DNA from: Patescibacteria group bacterium
GTDB lineage: Bacteria > Patescibacteriota > Microgenomatia > UBA1406 > GWC2-37-13
Length of the DNA: 64,000 nt
NCBI GenBank assembly: GCA_023381015.1
Contig: JAMCTE010000018.1
Coordinates: forward strand, 1 to 64,000
Reading direction: 5' to 3'
Shown here one piece after another: positions 1 through 10,558 of this stretch. The notes below the pieces were generated by a model. The model was not told where the DNA came from. It did not search any database and was given only the letters and a program-made list of their open reading frames with translations. The translations under genes and the position numbers were made by a program. Numbering within the stretch: position 1 is the stretch's first letter; every line of letters begins with the position of its first letter.

Positions 1-1250
<1,250 letters not shown>

Positions 1251-1365
1251 GCTTTTGTTATCTAGAATAATACAAAAAAATTGACTCTTTAATTACTAAA
1301 TCTCTGATTTAGTCTAAACATAATTAGCAATCAGTAATCTTCGAATTAAGTAATATAATTATTTG

Positions 1366-1818
1366 ATGACTATTCTTTCCATTGATTCCGGTATCGAACG
1401 CACCGGTTACGCAATCTTTAAGAATAAGAAGTACGTCACTTCCGCGCTTATAAAAACGGCTAAGTCGGATTCGACAGAAAAAAGACTGGAAAAAATATAT
1501 TTGGAATTAAAGGCAGTCATCAAAAAACAACAACCGGGAAATAACGTTACCTCACCTCTTTTCTTTTTTAAAAATCAGAAAACTGCCATTTTGGTCAGTC
1601 AAGCCCAGGGAGTTTGCCTTTTGTTGGCGGCACAAAACAAGATTTCGGTCGATTTTTTAACGCCGCTACAAATTAAGCAAATTATTACAGGGTATGGAAA
1701 CGCCGACAAGAAATCTATTCAAAAAATGATAGAACTCGAAATGGGACTAAACATCAAGCAAGATGATGAAGCAGACGCGGTCGCCTGTGGAATGGCCTAC
1801 ATTTTAATAAACAAATAA
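1366..1818 (+). CDS. ruvC: Crossover junction endodeoxyribonuclease RuvC-like
   Basis: ILSIDSGIERTGYAIF N-terminus and C-terminal DDEADAVACGMAY match RuvC acidic motifs. ATG 6 nt after a TATAAT box. Confidence 0.8.
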   Translation: MTILSIDSGIERTGYAIFKNKKYVTSALIKTAKSDSTEKRLEKIYLELKAVIKKQQPGNNVTSPLFFFKNQKTAILVSQAQGVCLLLAAQNKISVDFLTPLQIKQIITGYGNADKKSIQKMIELEMGLNIKQDDEADAVACGMAYILINK

Positions 1819-1912
1819 GCAAATCTACAAATACTACAAATCAATATTACAAATGATTTAATTACTTAAATAATTTAAATCTTCATTTGTTTATTTGTAA
1901 TATTTGTTTATT

Positions 1913-2815
1913 CTAATTAGCACCAATTCTGCTTAGCTTTTTTGCTGCGTATTCGGCTGCCTTTTGCATTGCTAGAGTGACACTTTTTGTCTTTAAATAT
2001 TCCGCAATGAAGCCAGCCGTATACGCGTCACCGCAACCGGTCGTATCAATGATTCTCTTTGGTTTGATAGCCTCCTGATATAATATTTGCCCTTTGAAAT
2101 ACCCGTAACTGCCTTTTTCTCCGTCAGTCAGAATCAAAAGCCTATCCTTAAGGTGAGGTAACGTTATTTCCAACTTCTTGAAATTTATTTTTTCGTAAGG
2201 TCTTTTGATTAACTCGGAAAATTCATGGGTATTTATGATCAAAACGTCCAAAGCATCAAAAAAAGTCGTCAAATCTTTAATCGGTCTTCGGCAATCAACG
2301 GCCGACAGATTAACAAACGTCAAAGTCTGATCGCCCTTCAAATAAGTTATCATTTTTTTCTTTTCCTGCAAATCAAGGTGTTCCAAAGGGGAAAAATAAA
2401 TGTGCTTGGCTTTTTTTAAATCTTTATGAAGAAAAAATTCTTTAATAAGATGAGTCGGCGTTTCGTAGTGGATAATCGTCCTTTCGCCTTTATCAGTTAA
2501 TAAGATGGAGGAAATTTTATAATAATTGTCTTCAATCTGGCAAAACTCAGTCGAAATCTTTTTATCAGTCATTTTCTTTAAGATAACATCCTTATAGGCG
2601 TTGTCGCCTATTTTGCCAAAGACCGCCGGACGCAGTCCTAGATTGGCCACTCCAACCGCCACGTTTACTCCACCTCCGCCAATATCCTCGTGAAAAAAAT
2701 CGGCATAGTATTTGCCGCCAATTGCCAAGTTAAATCGATCTTTGCTTTTTGTAAAACTACCGCCCTTAAAGTATAGATCAATACTTATACTTCCAACGGA
2801 AATAAGGTCATACAT
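1913..2815 (-). CDS. PfkB-family carbohydrate kinase
   Basis: GGGGVNVAVGVANLG and DTTGCGDAYTAGFIAEYL are PfkB signatures. Confidence 0.9.
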   Translation of the reverse strand: MYDLISVGSISIDLYFKGGSFTKSKDRFNLAIGGKYYADFFHEDIGGGGVNVAVGVANLGLRPAVFGKIGDNAYKDVILKKMTDKKISTEFCQIEDNYYKISSILLTDKGERTIIHYETPTHLIKEFFLHKDLKKAKHIYFSPLEHLDLQEKKKMITYLKGDQTLTFVNLSAVDCRRPIKDLTTFFDALDVLIINTHEFSELIKRPYEKINFKKLEITLPHLKDRLLILTDGEKGSYGYFKGQILYQEAIKPKRIIDTTGCGDAYTAGFIAEYLKTKSVTLAMQKAAEYAAKKLSRIGAN

Positions 2816-2919
2816 GATTCAAGAATACCAAAGTTCATAAAGTTCGTAAAGTTATAAAGTTTATAAAGAAAAACACTTTAAGAACTTTAAAAACTTTATA
2901 AACTTGATAAACTATTGTT

Positions 2920-3609
2920 ATGCTAACAATTATCTGTGGTGAAGATCCGGTCGCTTCTTTTAACTACTACTCTCTGCTAAAAAAGGACTATTTAAAAAAA
3001 AATTACGAAATTATCGATATTGATGCTTCCGATCTCGCAAATATTTCTTCTTGGATGGGGGAATCCCAATCTCTTTTTAGCCAAAAAAAGGTTTTTTTTA
3101 CGCAAAACGTTAACAAAAAATTATCCAGAAAATTGAATCTGAAAATCAACAAAATAGTGGAAAATCTCATTAAAGACAAGAGTGTTGAAGTCGTTACCTG
3201 GGAAGAGGAAATTTCCGCCAGATTTCTAAAATTTCCCAAAGGCCCAACCGTCAAGGAATTTAAACCATCGGAGACCATCTTTAAGCTTCAGGATTCTCTT
3301 TATCCCGGCAACCTTAAGGTTTTTTGTGTCAATGTTAAATCTGTGACAGAAAGCGTTGACGAAAACTTTATTTTTATAATGTTAGCCCGCCACTTAAGAA
3401 ATCTTATTTTGGTCAAAAGCGGAGAAATCGGCGGCAGACTTCAATCATGGCAGGTTTATAAACTGAAAAACCAGGCAGCTAAATGGGATCAGGAAAAACT
3501 CATAAATTTTTATGATTCGCTTCATCGTTTAGACGTAAACCAAAAAACTTCATCAACGCCTTACAACCTATCGGAGTCGCTTGATATACTGGCATCGTAT
3601 TTTTTATGA
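2920..3609 (+). CDS. holA: DNA polymerase III delta subunit-like protein
   Basis: N-terminal MLTIICGEDPVASFNYY and overall size resemble HolA; divergent. Confidence 0.5.
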   Translation: MLTIICGEDPVASFNYYSLLKKDYLKKNYEIIDIDASDLANISSWMGESQSLFSQKKVFFTQNVNKKLSRKLNLKINKIVENLIKDKSVEVVTWEEEISARFLKFPKGPTVKEFKPSETIFKLQDSLYPGNLKVFCVNVKSVTESVDENFIFIMLARHLRNLILVKSGEIGGRLQSWQVYKLKNQAAKWDQEKLINFYDSLHRLDVNQKTSSTPYNLSESLDILASYFL

Positions 3610-3666
3610 TCCCTTTAACTATTTTGGTTTGACATAATAAACCGGAATGTCTTATCATTTAATACT

Positions 3667-5085
3667 ATGAATAATCAAATTCCAGATCATGTCTTCAGAG
3701 GGTATGATTTACGTGGTTTAGTTGGCAGTGAATTGAATGAAGAGACCGTTGCTTTATTAGGCAAAGGATACGCCACCTGGCTCCTCGAAAGAAGAATCTA
3801 TAACTGCGTTATCGGATTTGACTCGAGAGAATCTAGTCCAAAATTCAAAGACATACTGGTTAGAGAACTGACAGAATCTGGAATAACTGTTTACGATATA
3901 GGGATGACTCTTTCTCAAATTTGTTATTGGGCCCAATATTATTTTAGAACGAGAGGGATGATCATGATAACGGCTTCGCATAATCCTAAAGAATATAACG
4001 GCTTTAAATTTGCGACCGGTTTTTCCGCCACCATGGAAACGGAAGAAGTAACTGCTTTTCGTGAATTAGTGAAATCGGGTCAGTTCAAGAAATTGGTTAA
4101 AAAAGGCCAACATATCCAAAAAGACGTTTTTTCCTTCTATATGGCCGATCTTTTAAATAAAGTCGGACCGATTCGAAAGTTTAAGGTTGTCGTCGACTCC
4201 TGCGCCGCAACTACAGGCTTATTTTTGCCAAAAATACTTCGAGCCGCCGGTTGTGAGGTAATCGAACAAAACACTAAGCCCGATCCGACCTTTCCCGTCG
4301 GCGTCGCCGATCCCACTGAAAAAGAAGTCCAGGAAAGACTGGCAAAAAGAGTCGTCGCCGAAAAAGCCGACTTGGGTTTTTCCTACGACACTGACGGGGA
4401 CCGTATCGGAATCGTTGATAACGAAGGCGGACTAATCTGGAACGACGTCCTCGTGTCGATATTTTCAAAGGATATTCTCGATTTTCTCCCCGGCGCCAAA
4501 ATTATCTACAACGCCCTTTGTTCGAAGCAGGTCACCGAGGTCATCGACCAATCTGGCGGCCAAGGCATCCTTTGGCGAGTAGGCCACTCGTTCATCAAAG
4601 CTAAAGCACGTGAAGAAGGCGCTGCTTTTGGAGGAGAATTGAGCGGACACTTCTTTTTTTTGGACAACTTTTACGGACATGATGACGGTGCCATCGCTTC
4701 GCTACGCCTTCTCGCATACCTGACAAGAGTTGAAAAATCTTTGAAACAAGTCGTATCCGAGCTGCCCCATTATTTTTCCAGCCCGGAGATAAAAGTCGGT
4801 TGTGCCGATGATATTAAATTTTCCTTTGTCAGTGAAAAAATCGGGGCCGAATTAAAAAGATTGTATCCGAAAGCTAAATACAATACCATAGACGGCGTAA
4901 GGATAGATACTGAGAACGAAATGATCATTTTCCGAGCTTCCCAAAACGGACCTTATCTGACCGTCAAGTTTGAGGCAAAAAACCAGGACAAATTTAATGA
5001 GCTAAAAAAACAGGTGAATGAGATCCTTCACAAATTCAGTGAAGTCGATTTCAAATCAGGTGTTAACGTCAGCTCTCTTGACTAA
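3667..5085 (+). CDS. Phosphomannomutase/phosphoglucomutase
   Basis: TASHNPKEYNGFK, DTDGDRIGIVD and GGELSGHFFF motifs of the alpha-D-phosphohexomutase family. Confidence 0.92.
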   Translation: MNNQIPDHVFRGYDLRGLVGSELNEETVALLGKGYATWLLERRIYNCVIGFDSRESSPKFKDILVRELTESGITVYDIGMTLSQICYWAQYYFRTRGMIMITASHNPKEYNGFKFATGFSATMETEEVTAFRELVKSGQFKKLVKKGQHIQKDVFSFYMADLLNKVGPIRKFKVVVDSCAATTGLFLPKILRAAGCEVIEQNTKPDPTFPVGVADPTEKEVQERLAKRVVAEKADLGFSYDTDGDRIGIVDNEGGLIWNDVLVSIFSKDILDFLPGAKIIYNALCSKQVTEVIDQSGGQGILWRVGHSFIKAKAREEGAAFGGELSGHFFFLDNFYGHDDGAIASLRLLAYLTRVEKSLKQVVSELPHYFSSPEIKVGCADDIKFSFVSEKIGAELKRLYPKAKYNTIDGVRIDTENEMIIFRASQNGPYLTVKFEAKNQDKFNELKKQVNEILHKFSEVDFKSGVNVSSLD

Positions 5086-5086
5086 T

Positions 5087-5785
5087 ATGGTCAAAAACCA
5101 ATGGGATAGGTATGCCTACATCTATGAGCGTGGTATCGGTCAAGGAGGAGACACCCTTCATGATAATCTTATCGACCCGCTGATATTCAAATATTTGGGA
5201 AATAAAAAGTACCAGACTATTGTTGATGCCGGATGCGGCAACGGTTACCTTTTGAAAAGGTTATCCGGACTTGCCGACCTGGTAATAGGACTCGATTACT
5301 CGATAAAATTGCTGGAAACGGCTAAAAGAAAAATCAGCGGAAACAGAAAGATCAAGTTGATACAAACCGATTTAACAAAACAGCTTCCTTTGGAAAAAGC
5401 TTCCGTCGATGTTATTATTGCCAACATGTCCCTTCAGTATTTGCCCAGCCTAAAAGTTTTTGCTGAAGAGTGCCAACGGACGCTAAAAAAGAACGGTCTC
5501 CTGATCGTTACTGTTGATCATCCGGGACACTTCTTGTTTTCCAGAGCTCAGGAGTTGGCGGGAAAAAAAGACCCTCATTTCATCGAAGCAGACAGCTACT
5601 TTTCCGAAAGGAAATTCAAAAAAAATTCTCTCTGGGGCCAAGCCGTCCTTGAATATTATCACCGGCCGTTAAAATCTTATCTGAACGTTTTCTCCCGCTA
5701 TCTCAGATTGATTGAAGTTGACGAAAACAGCCAGGACGGTGAAACACCAAGGATCCTAGGTTTGCTATTTGAAAAAAATGGATAA
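5087..5785 (+). CDS. SAM-dependent class I methyltransferase
   Basis: VDAGCGNGYLLKRL motif I; internal Met of the ORF beginning at 5018 chosen as start. Confidence 0.8.
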   Translation: MVKNQWDRYAYIYERGIGQGGDTLHDNLIDPLIFKYLGNKKYQTIVDAGCGNGYLLKRLSGLADLVIGLDYSIKLLETAKRKISGNRKIKLIQTDLTKQLPLEKASVDVIIANMSLQYLPSLKVFAEECQRTLKKNGLLIVTVDHPGHFLFSRAQELAGKKDPHFIEADSYFSERKFKKNSLWGQAVLEYYHRPLKSYLNVFSRYLRLIEVDENSQDGETPRILGLLFEKNG

Positions 5786-6608
5786 AAAATCACTGGCAAA
5801 AATAAAAAAATTTGCCGAGCACATCGCTTTCAATGCCGGAAAGATATTGCTTGATCAAAAAAGGTCTTTCTCGATTAAAAAGATCAAGGATAACTTACTC
5901 GACGTAGCCACCAGCGCTGACTATGCATCCCAGGACTATTTGCTAAATGAAATCAGCAGAAACTTCCCCGGACACAATGTACAATCTGAAGAAGATGAAA
6001 ACCAGCGACGCAAATCCTCTGATTTTAACTGGGTGATCGATCCTTTGGACGGCAGCAAAGAATTTATTAGGAATATGGGCTACTATTGTGTCAACGTATC
6101 TCTTGAATATAAAGGTGAACTGATAATAGGCGTTGTATACCAACCGGAACTCAACCGGCTTTACTCGACCAGTATTTTCGAAAAATCTACCCTCAACAAC
6201 AAGGAAATCTCGGTTTCTAAAGAAAGCTCGCTCAAAAAATCTCTTGTATACATCAGCCATACAAATAACGAAATGACAGAGGCGGAAATCAACCGCTATT
6301 TTAGGTTTTTTCAGCAATCAATACCAAAAGTGTACCGAATCAGGAACAGCCCTTGGACGATCGAGTGTCTTTATAACGTTGCGATGGGCGCTGCTGAAGG
6401 GTTTGTCCTGATGCCAATCGAAAAGAGAAATCCAAAATGGTGGGATGTCGCCTCAGGCATAATATTGGTTACCCAATCGGGCGGAAAAATCACTGATTTA
6501 AGCGGACAAAATATCGTCAATCAAGATCTAAAAAACGGCATTATCGCCTCTAACGTCAAGATTCACGCCCAACTCCTGGAGTTAGTAAAGAAAGCCAATT
6601 CAAGCTAA
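5769..6608 (+). CDS. Inositol monophosphatase/CysQ-family phosphatase
   Basis: SEEDENQ, WVIDPLDGSKEFIRN and WWDVASGIILVTQSGG motifs. Confidence 0.85.
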   Translation: MKKMDKKSLAKIKKFAEHIAFNAGKILLDQKRSFSIKKIKDNLLDVATSADYASQDYLLNEISRNFPGHNVQSEEDENQRRKSSDFNWVIDPLDGSKEFIRNMGYYCVNVSLEYKGELIIGVVYQPELNRLYSTSIFEKSTLNNKEISVSKESSLKKSLVYISHTNNEMTEAEINRYFRFFQQSIPKVYRIRNSPWTIECLYNVAMGAAEGFVLMPIEKRNPKWWDVASGIILVTQSGGKITDLSGQNIVNQDLKNGIIASNVKIHAQLLELVKKANSS

Positions 6609-6630
6609 ATTTTGATATAATATAGGATAT

Positions 6631-8238
6631 ATGGCCGATAGTAATAAGATTAATCTTTCAGAGTATACCGGAGCCCTATTGAGTGCCTTAAACTCGGTAA
6701 AATCAAAATCGAGACCAGACGATCTCTCCGCCCTATCAGTCTCGCAAACCGTCTCGTTTTTTGCCTTGGTTTACGAAAAAGTTAGGAATGCGGTGGAATT
6801 TAGAGAAGATCATTTGATCCTGAGAGCCGCCATCGAAAGGATCCTCCGCCGCCGTTTTTCCCTTAATTCCGATGGCAAGGGAGAAGGCGAGAACCTTTTA
6901 AGAGAACTGCTTTGGGCGCGCTACTTTGACAACAGCAGTCTGGGCGGAGAAGACGTCATAAAAATCCAGGAGTTGATCGACAAATATATTTCCCTGAAAA
7001 GAAAGCTCGTCGTCGGACGCGACTTGGAAATGCAATCCTACATCAACCAATTTTTGCTAGACATCTTGACTTGTGAAATAGAAGAGTTTCTAAAACCCGA
7101 ATCTGCTCAACGCCAAGCCAATATGACTTTTTTCATCTATCAAGTGCTGAGAAAAAAAATAAAAATAGAATCTTTGTCTGACGAACAGAAGGACGCTTTT
7201 TTTCTCGTTGCCATCGAAAAGGTCTATGGAAAAAGCGACCGGGCTTATCTCCACTATCACCTTTTCATCACCTTCTACAAGCCTCTGTCAGGATATAGCA
7301 AAGACGAGCTCGACAAGTTGTCTCACCAGATGCCTTCCATCTTCAAAAAAATAGACGACATGATGGTTAATCCCTATGTTGATAATCTGGTCAAATTCAC
7401 GAGAAAGCAACTGCCGCCTTTTTTGGTTTTGTTCGATCTCGTCAAAAATAAATTTGAAGACATTTCCAACATCCTTACAGACAAAGAGAGACTTTGGACC
7501 GAGGTCGATCAAACCTGCCGGGATAAGTATCAGAACATGGGAACCAGAGTAAGGAATTTAGCTATCAAAAGCTTTATCTACATCCTATTAACTAAAATGA
7601 TTTTTGCCTTGATATTGGAATTCCCACTATCCAAATATTTTTACGGTGAAGTTAACTACGAGTCAATTACTATAAATACGCTATTTCCGCCTGTCCTAAT
7701 GGTCATAATTTTAGGATTTTTTAGAGTTCCCGGAGAAGACAACACAAAAAAAATATACAACCGGATCATCGAAATCATCGACGCCGACAAATCATTCGAA
7801 AGCAAAGTCGCTTTTGTCCCTAAAAAATCTTCGCCAAAGCGTCCTCTGCTAGTTTTCGGTTTCACCATCTTCTATTCGCTGACTTTTTTTGTCACGTTAT
7901 CGCTGATATACGAATTTTTGACTCGGCTAAACTTTAACATCATCAGCCAGGCCATTTTCATCTTTTTCATCAGCGTCGTAACTTTCTTTTCATATCGAAT
8001 CAGGCAAATCACCAAGGAGCTCACCTTGGAGGTCAAGGAAAGCATCGTCACGCCTATCGTCGACTTTTTCTTTATGCCCATTTTGTCTTTGGGAAAGTTT
8101 TTCAGCCAAGAGATCGCCAGACTCAATTTTTTCATTTTTATCTTCGACTTTATCATCGAGGCTCCTTTTAAACTGCTTTTTGAAGTCGTCGAAGAATGGA
8201 TTTCCTTCGTCAGGAAAAGAAAAGAAGAAATTATTTAA
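6631..8238 (+). CDS. Large protein of unknown function with C-terminal membrane segments
   Basis: 535-aa ORF with several hydrophobic segments in the C-terminal half; no family recognised. Confidence 0.75.
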   Translation: MADSNKINLSEYTGALLSALNSVKSKSRPDDLSALSVSQTVSFFALVYEKVRNAVEFREDHLILRAAIERILRRRFSLNSDGKGEGENLLRELLWARYFDNSSLGGEDVIKIQELIDKYISLKRKLVVGRDLEMQSYINQFLLDILTCEIEEFLKPESAQRQANMTFFIYQVLRKKIKIESLSDEQKDAFFLVAIEKVYGKSDRAYLHYHLFITFYKPLSGYSKDELDKLSHQMPSIFKKIDDMMVNPYVDNLVKFTRKQLPPFLVLFDLVKNKFEDISNILTDKERLWTEVDQTCRDKYQNMGTRVRNLAIKSFIYILLTKMIFALILEFPLSKYFYGEVNYESITINTLFPPVLMVIILGFFRVPGEDNTKKIYNRIIEIIDADKSFESKVAFVPKKSSPKRPLLVFGFTIFYSLTFFVTLSLIYEFLTRLNFNIISQAIFIFFISVVTFFSYRIRQITKELTLEVKESIVTPIVDFFFMPILSLGKFFSQEIARLNFFIFIFDFIIEAPFKLLFEVVEEWISFVRKRKEEII

Positions 8239-8770
8239 TTTTGTAAAAATAGGTCGGAAAAGGAACTACGTCAAGCTTCCTAAAGAGTTGTTTTTCCCAG
8301 CCCTTGACCGGAAAACCGTGCGAGATCACGACCGCTCCTTTTTTTAATTCCCGATCCATTTTTTTCGCCAATTCCTCGATCAGTTTCGGCATGAGGAAGA
8401 TGTAGACATAATCTGCTTTGGACAAGTCGGCCGTAAAGATATTTTCGGTCCTGAAATCGATGTTTTTTTTACCCAGGATTTTCGACCAGAATATGAGTAG
8501 GGGATTGACATCAACGCCGATTCCCTTGATTCCGTATTTTTTGGCTGCCATCCTGACGACCCGGCCGTCCCCGCTGCCCAGTTCGATAAATAGCTTGCCT
8601 TTTTTCAAATCTGCGCTGCCAAGAATCTCTTCGACTCTTCTTGATCTGGTTGCCACGTATGGCGAACCTTTTAGGGAAGAATAAATGAGCGACAAAGTAT
8701 AAATGCTCATAAAAATGAGGAAAATCAGCAGCAACAGAACTGCTAGTAAATAAAGGATTAGGATAACCAT
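8231..8770 (-). CDS. Membrane-anchored SAM-dependent methyltransferase-like protein
   Basis: N-terminal TM segment followed by LFIELGSGDGRVVRMAAKKYG motif I. Confidence 0.75.
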   Translation of the reverse strand: MVILILYLLAVLLLLIFLIFMSIYTLSLIYSSLKGSPYVATRSRRVEEILGSADLKKGKLFIELGSGDGRVVRMAAKKYGIKGIGVDVNPLLIFWSKILGKKNIDFRTENIFTADLSKADYVYIFLMPKLIEELAKKMDRELKKGAVVISHGFPVKGWEKQLFRKLDVVPFPTYFYKIK

Positions 8771-8801
8771 TTTTCAAGTATAATATAAAAGGTTAAATTT
8801 T

Positions 8802-8978
8802 GCCTCTGTAGCTTAATGGATTGAGTAGCGGTTTCATGTCCGCCGTGCGAGCCTTTATAGCTCAACGGACAGAGTACCTGTCTTCGGAACAGGTGATGGG
8901 GGTTCGATTCCTCCTAAAGGCACACTGAAACAGGCGGGCCGGAACCGTTGCTGGAGAGTTCGATTCCTCCCGGAGGCA
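8802..8978 (+). tRNA. Interrupted tRNA-Arg(CCG): exon 1 8802-8835, exon 2 8940-8978, insert 8836-8939
   Basis: GCCTCTG pairs with CGGAGGC (acceptor stem). Joining C8835 to C8940 gives anticodon arm GCGGT-TTCCGGA-ACCGT. D-arm GCTT/GAGT and TTCGATT T-loop present; T-stem has one bulged A. Domain lengths align with the inner tRNA-Arg. Insert boundary is ambiguous by 1 nt. Confidence 0.72.
8851..8922 (+). tRNA. tRNA-Arg(TCG), complete, lying inside the insert of the outer tRNA
   Basis: Full cloverleaf: GCCTTTA/TAAAGGC acceptor, CCTGT-CTTCGGA-ACAGG anticodon arm, TTCGATT T-loop; no encoded CCA. Confidence 0.93.
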
Positions 8979-8980
8979 CT

Positions 8981-9053
8981 GGGTCCGTAGCTCAACTGGT
9001 AGAGCAGTGCCCTCTTAAGGCATTGGTTCAGGGTTCGAGTCCCTGCGGACTCA
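8981..9053 (+). tRNA. tRNA-Lys(CTT)
   Basis: GGGTCCG/CGGACTC acceptor, loop CTCTTAA, CAGGG-TTCGAGT-CCCTG T-arm; no encoded CCA. Confidence 0.93.
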
Positions 9054-9169
9054 CATTGGCCTGATAATTTCAGAAATGAAGTAATTTCTTCTTAAAATTG
9101 AAGCCAATAGTGTTCCAGTCTCCTAATGTTGCATTTTATAAAATTAAGTATTAGACTAACATCGGTTAT

Positions 9170-10087
9170 ATGAAATTTAAGAAAATTTTAGTAACAGGTT
9201 TTGATAAATCTGCGCTTGATGAAAACGTTTGGTCAAGAATTGGAAAATTGGCAGGTAAAATCGTTTTCGAACCTACATCCGATGTTGATTGTCTATTCTC
9301 TAAATTTAATAAAATTGACAAGAAAACCATCGATAGTTTGCCTAACTTAAAATATATCGGCTTGTTAGCTACAGGCTATGCCACTGTTGACTGCGAATAT
9401 GCAAAAAGCAAAAATATAATAGTAACAAATATACCTGGATATGCTACAGAGTCGGTTGCTGAATTTGTATTTGCTTTAATATTAGAAACTCTTCGTAACC
9501 TTGAGAAAGCTAAGCAAACTGGACGTAGAGGAGATTTTTCTGGCGATGGTTTCACAGCTTCAGAAATCAAAGGAAAAACTTTTGGAATTATTGGTATGGG
9601 CAGAATTGGGACAAGAGTAGCGGAAATTGCCCTGGGTTTTGGAGCAAAAGTCCTTTATTGGTCAAGAAAAAGAAAAAAAGATATCGAGAAAAAAGGAGCA
9701 AAATATCAATCGATTGATATTTTAATTCGTAAATCTGACTTTTTATCACTTCATCCAAATAGAAATAAAGAAACAGAAAAAATTATGAATGAAAAACGGA
9801 TAAATGCCATTAAACCATGGGCTGTTTTTGTCAACGTTTCGCCAATGGAGTTAATAGATCTTAATGCCTTGGAAAAACGCTTAGAAAAAGGCAATATAAC
9901 CTTTATATTTGACCATCCTGATGAGATGGATAAAAGAGATGTTAAAAGGTTAGCTAAATACAAAAATTGCATAGTTTATCCGCCGATAGGATTCGTTTCA
10001 AAAGAGGCAAGAATATTAAAACAAGATATATTCGTTTCAAATCTTGAAAACTTTCTTAAAGGTAAGTCCCCAAATAAAGTGAATTGA
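9170..10087 (+). CDS. D-isomer-specific 2-hydroxyacid dehydrogenase
   Basis: GIIGMGRIGTRVAEIALGFGAKVLYWSR NAD-binding motif; LHPNRNKETEKIMN region. Confidence 0.88.
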   Translation: MKFKKILVTGFDKSALDENVWSRIGKLAGKIVFEPTSDVDCLFSKFNKIDKKTIDSLPNLKYIGLLATGYATVDCEYAKSKNIIVTNIPGYATESVAEFVFALILETLRNLEKAKQTGRRGDFSGDGFTASEIKGKTFGIIGMGRIGTRVAEIALGFGAKVLYWSRKRKKDIEKKGAKYQSIDILIRKSDFLSLHPNRNKETEKIMNEKRINAIKPWAVFVNVSPMELIDLNALEKRLEKGNITFIFDHPDEMDKRDVKRLAKYKNCIVYPPIGFVSKEARILKQDIFVSNLENFLKGKSPNKVN

Positions 10088-10107
10088 ACTGTTTTGGACT
10101 TTATTTT

Positions 10108-10503
10108 TTAGTTGCAAATGTTTTTCTTGATTTCGTCTTGTTGTGATTGGGGGAGTTTTTTGATCTGATCGACTATCGGTTGGGTAGTTTTATCGATCAA
10201 CAGATTCGACACGTTATTGATAGACTGGGAAACTATATCGTTGACCGCCCTCGTTGATTCGCCAAGGACCTGTCCAAATAAGTCTTGGGAACCGTTAACA
10301 ACGTCCTGAGCGGTTGTTTTTAAATTTTCAATGTTGTCAGATTTTTTGATTTCATTTTCCGCCGATAATACCGAAGATTGAGTTTTTCCTTTTTTGCCGA
10401 AAAATCCGAACCAAAGGCCTAAAAAAACAAGTAACCCCAAAAAACCCAATTTCAAATACAATGAAATGTTTTCATTTTTAGAAGATTTGTCAGCCATAGC
10501 CAA
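10108..10503 (-). CDS. Small membrane-anchored protein of unknown function
   Basis: Single N-terminal TM segment (YLKLGFLGLLVFLGLWFGFF), polar C-terminus. Confidence 0.65.
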   Translation of the reverse strand: MAMADKSSKNENISLYLKLGFLGLLVFLGLWFGFFGKKGKTQSSVLSAENEIKKSDNIENLKTTAQDVVNGSQDLFGQVLGESTRAVNDIVSQSINNVSNLLIDKTTQPIVDQIKKLPQSQQDEIKKNICN

Positions 10504-10558
10504 TTATATAATTTATTGTTTGTGTTGCCTAAATAAAAACAACGCCGGATTATTTGGT

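Noticed and set aside
8802-8850. 5' half read as a truncated tRNA-Met(CAT) from the loop TTTCATGT
   Set aside because: The local hairpin GCGG-TTTCATGT-CCGC is one nucleotide short of a canonical 5-7-5 anticodon arm and has no T-arm. Pairing with the 3' half gives a complete 5-bp anticodon stem and acceptor stem, so the split tRNA-Arg(CCG) model fits better.
8836-8939. Group I intron in tRNA-Arg
   Set aside because: Only ~32 nt of the 104-nt insert lie outside the inner tRNA, too little for a group I catalytic core.
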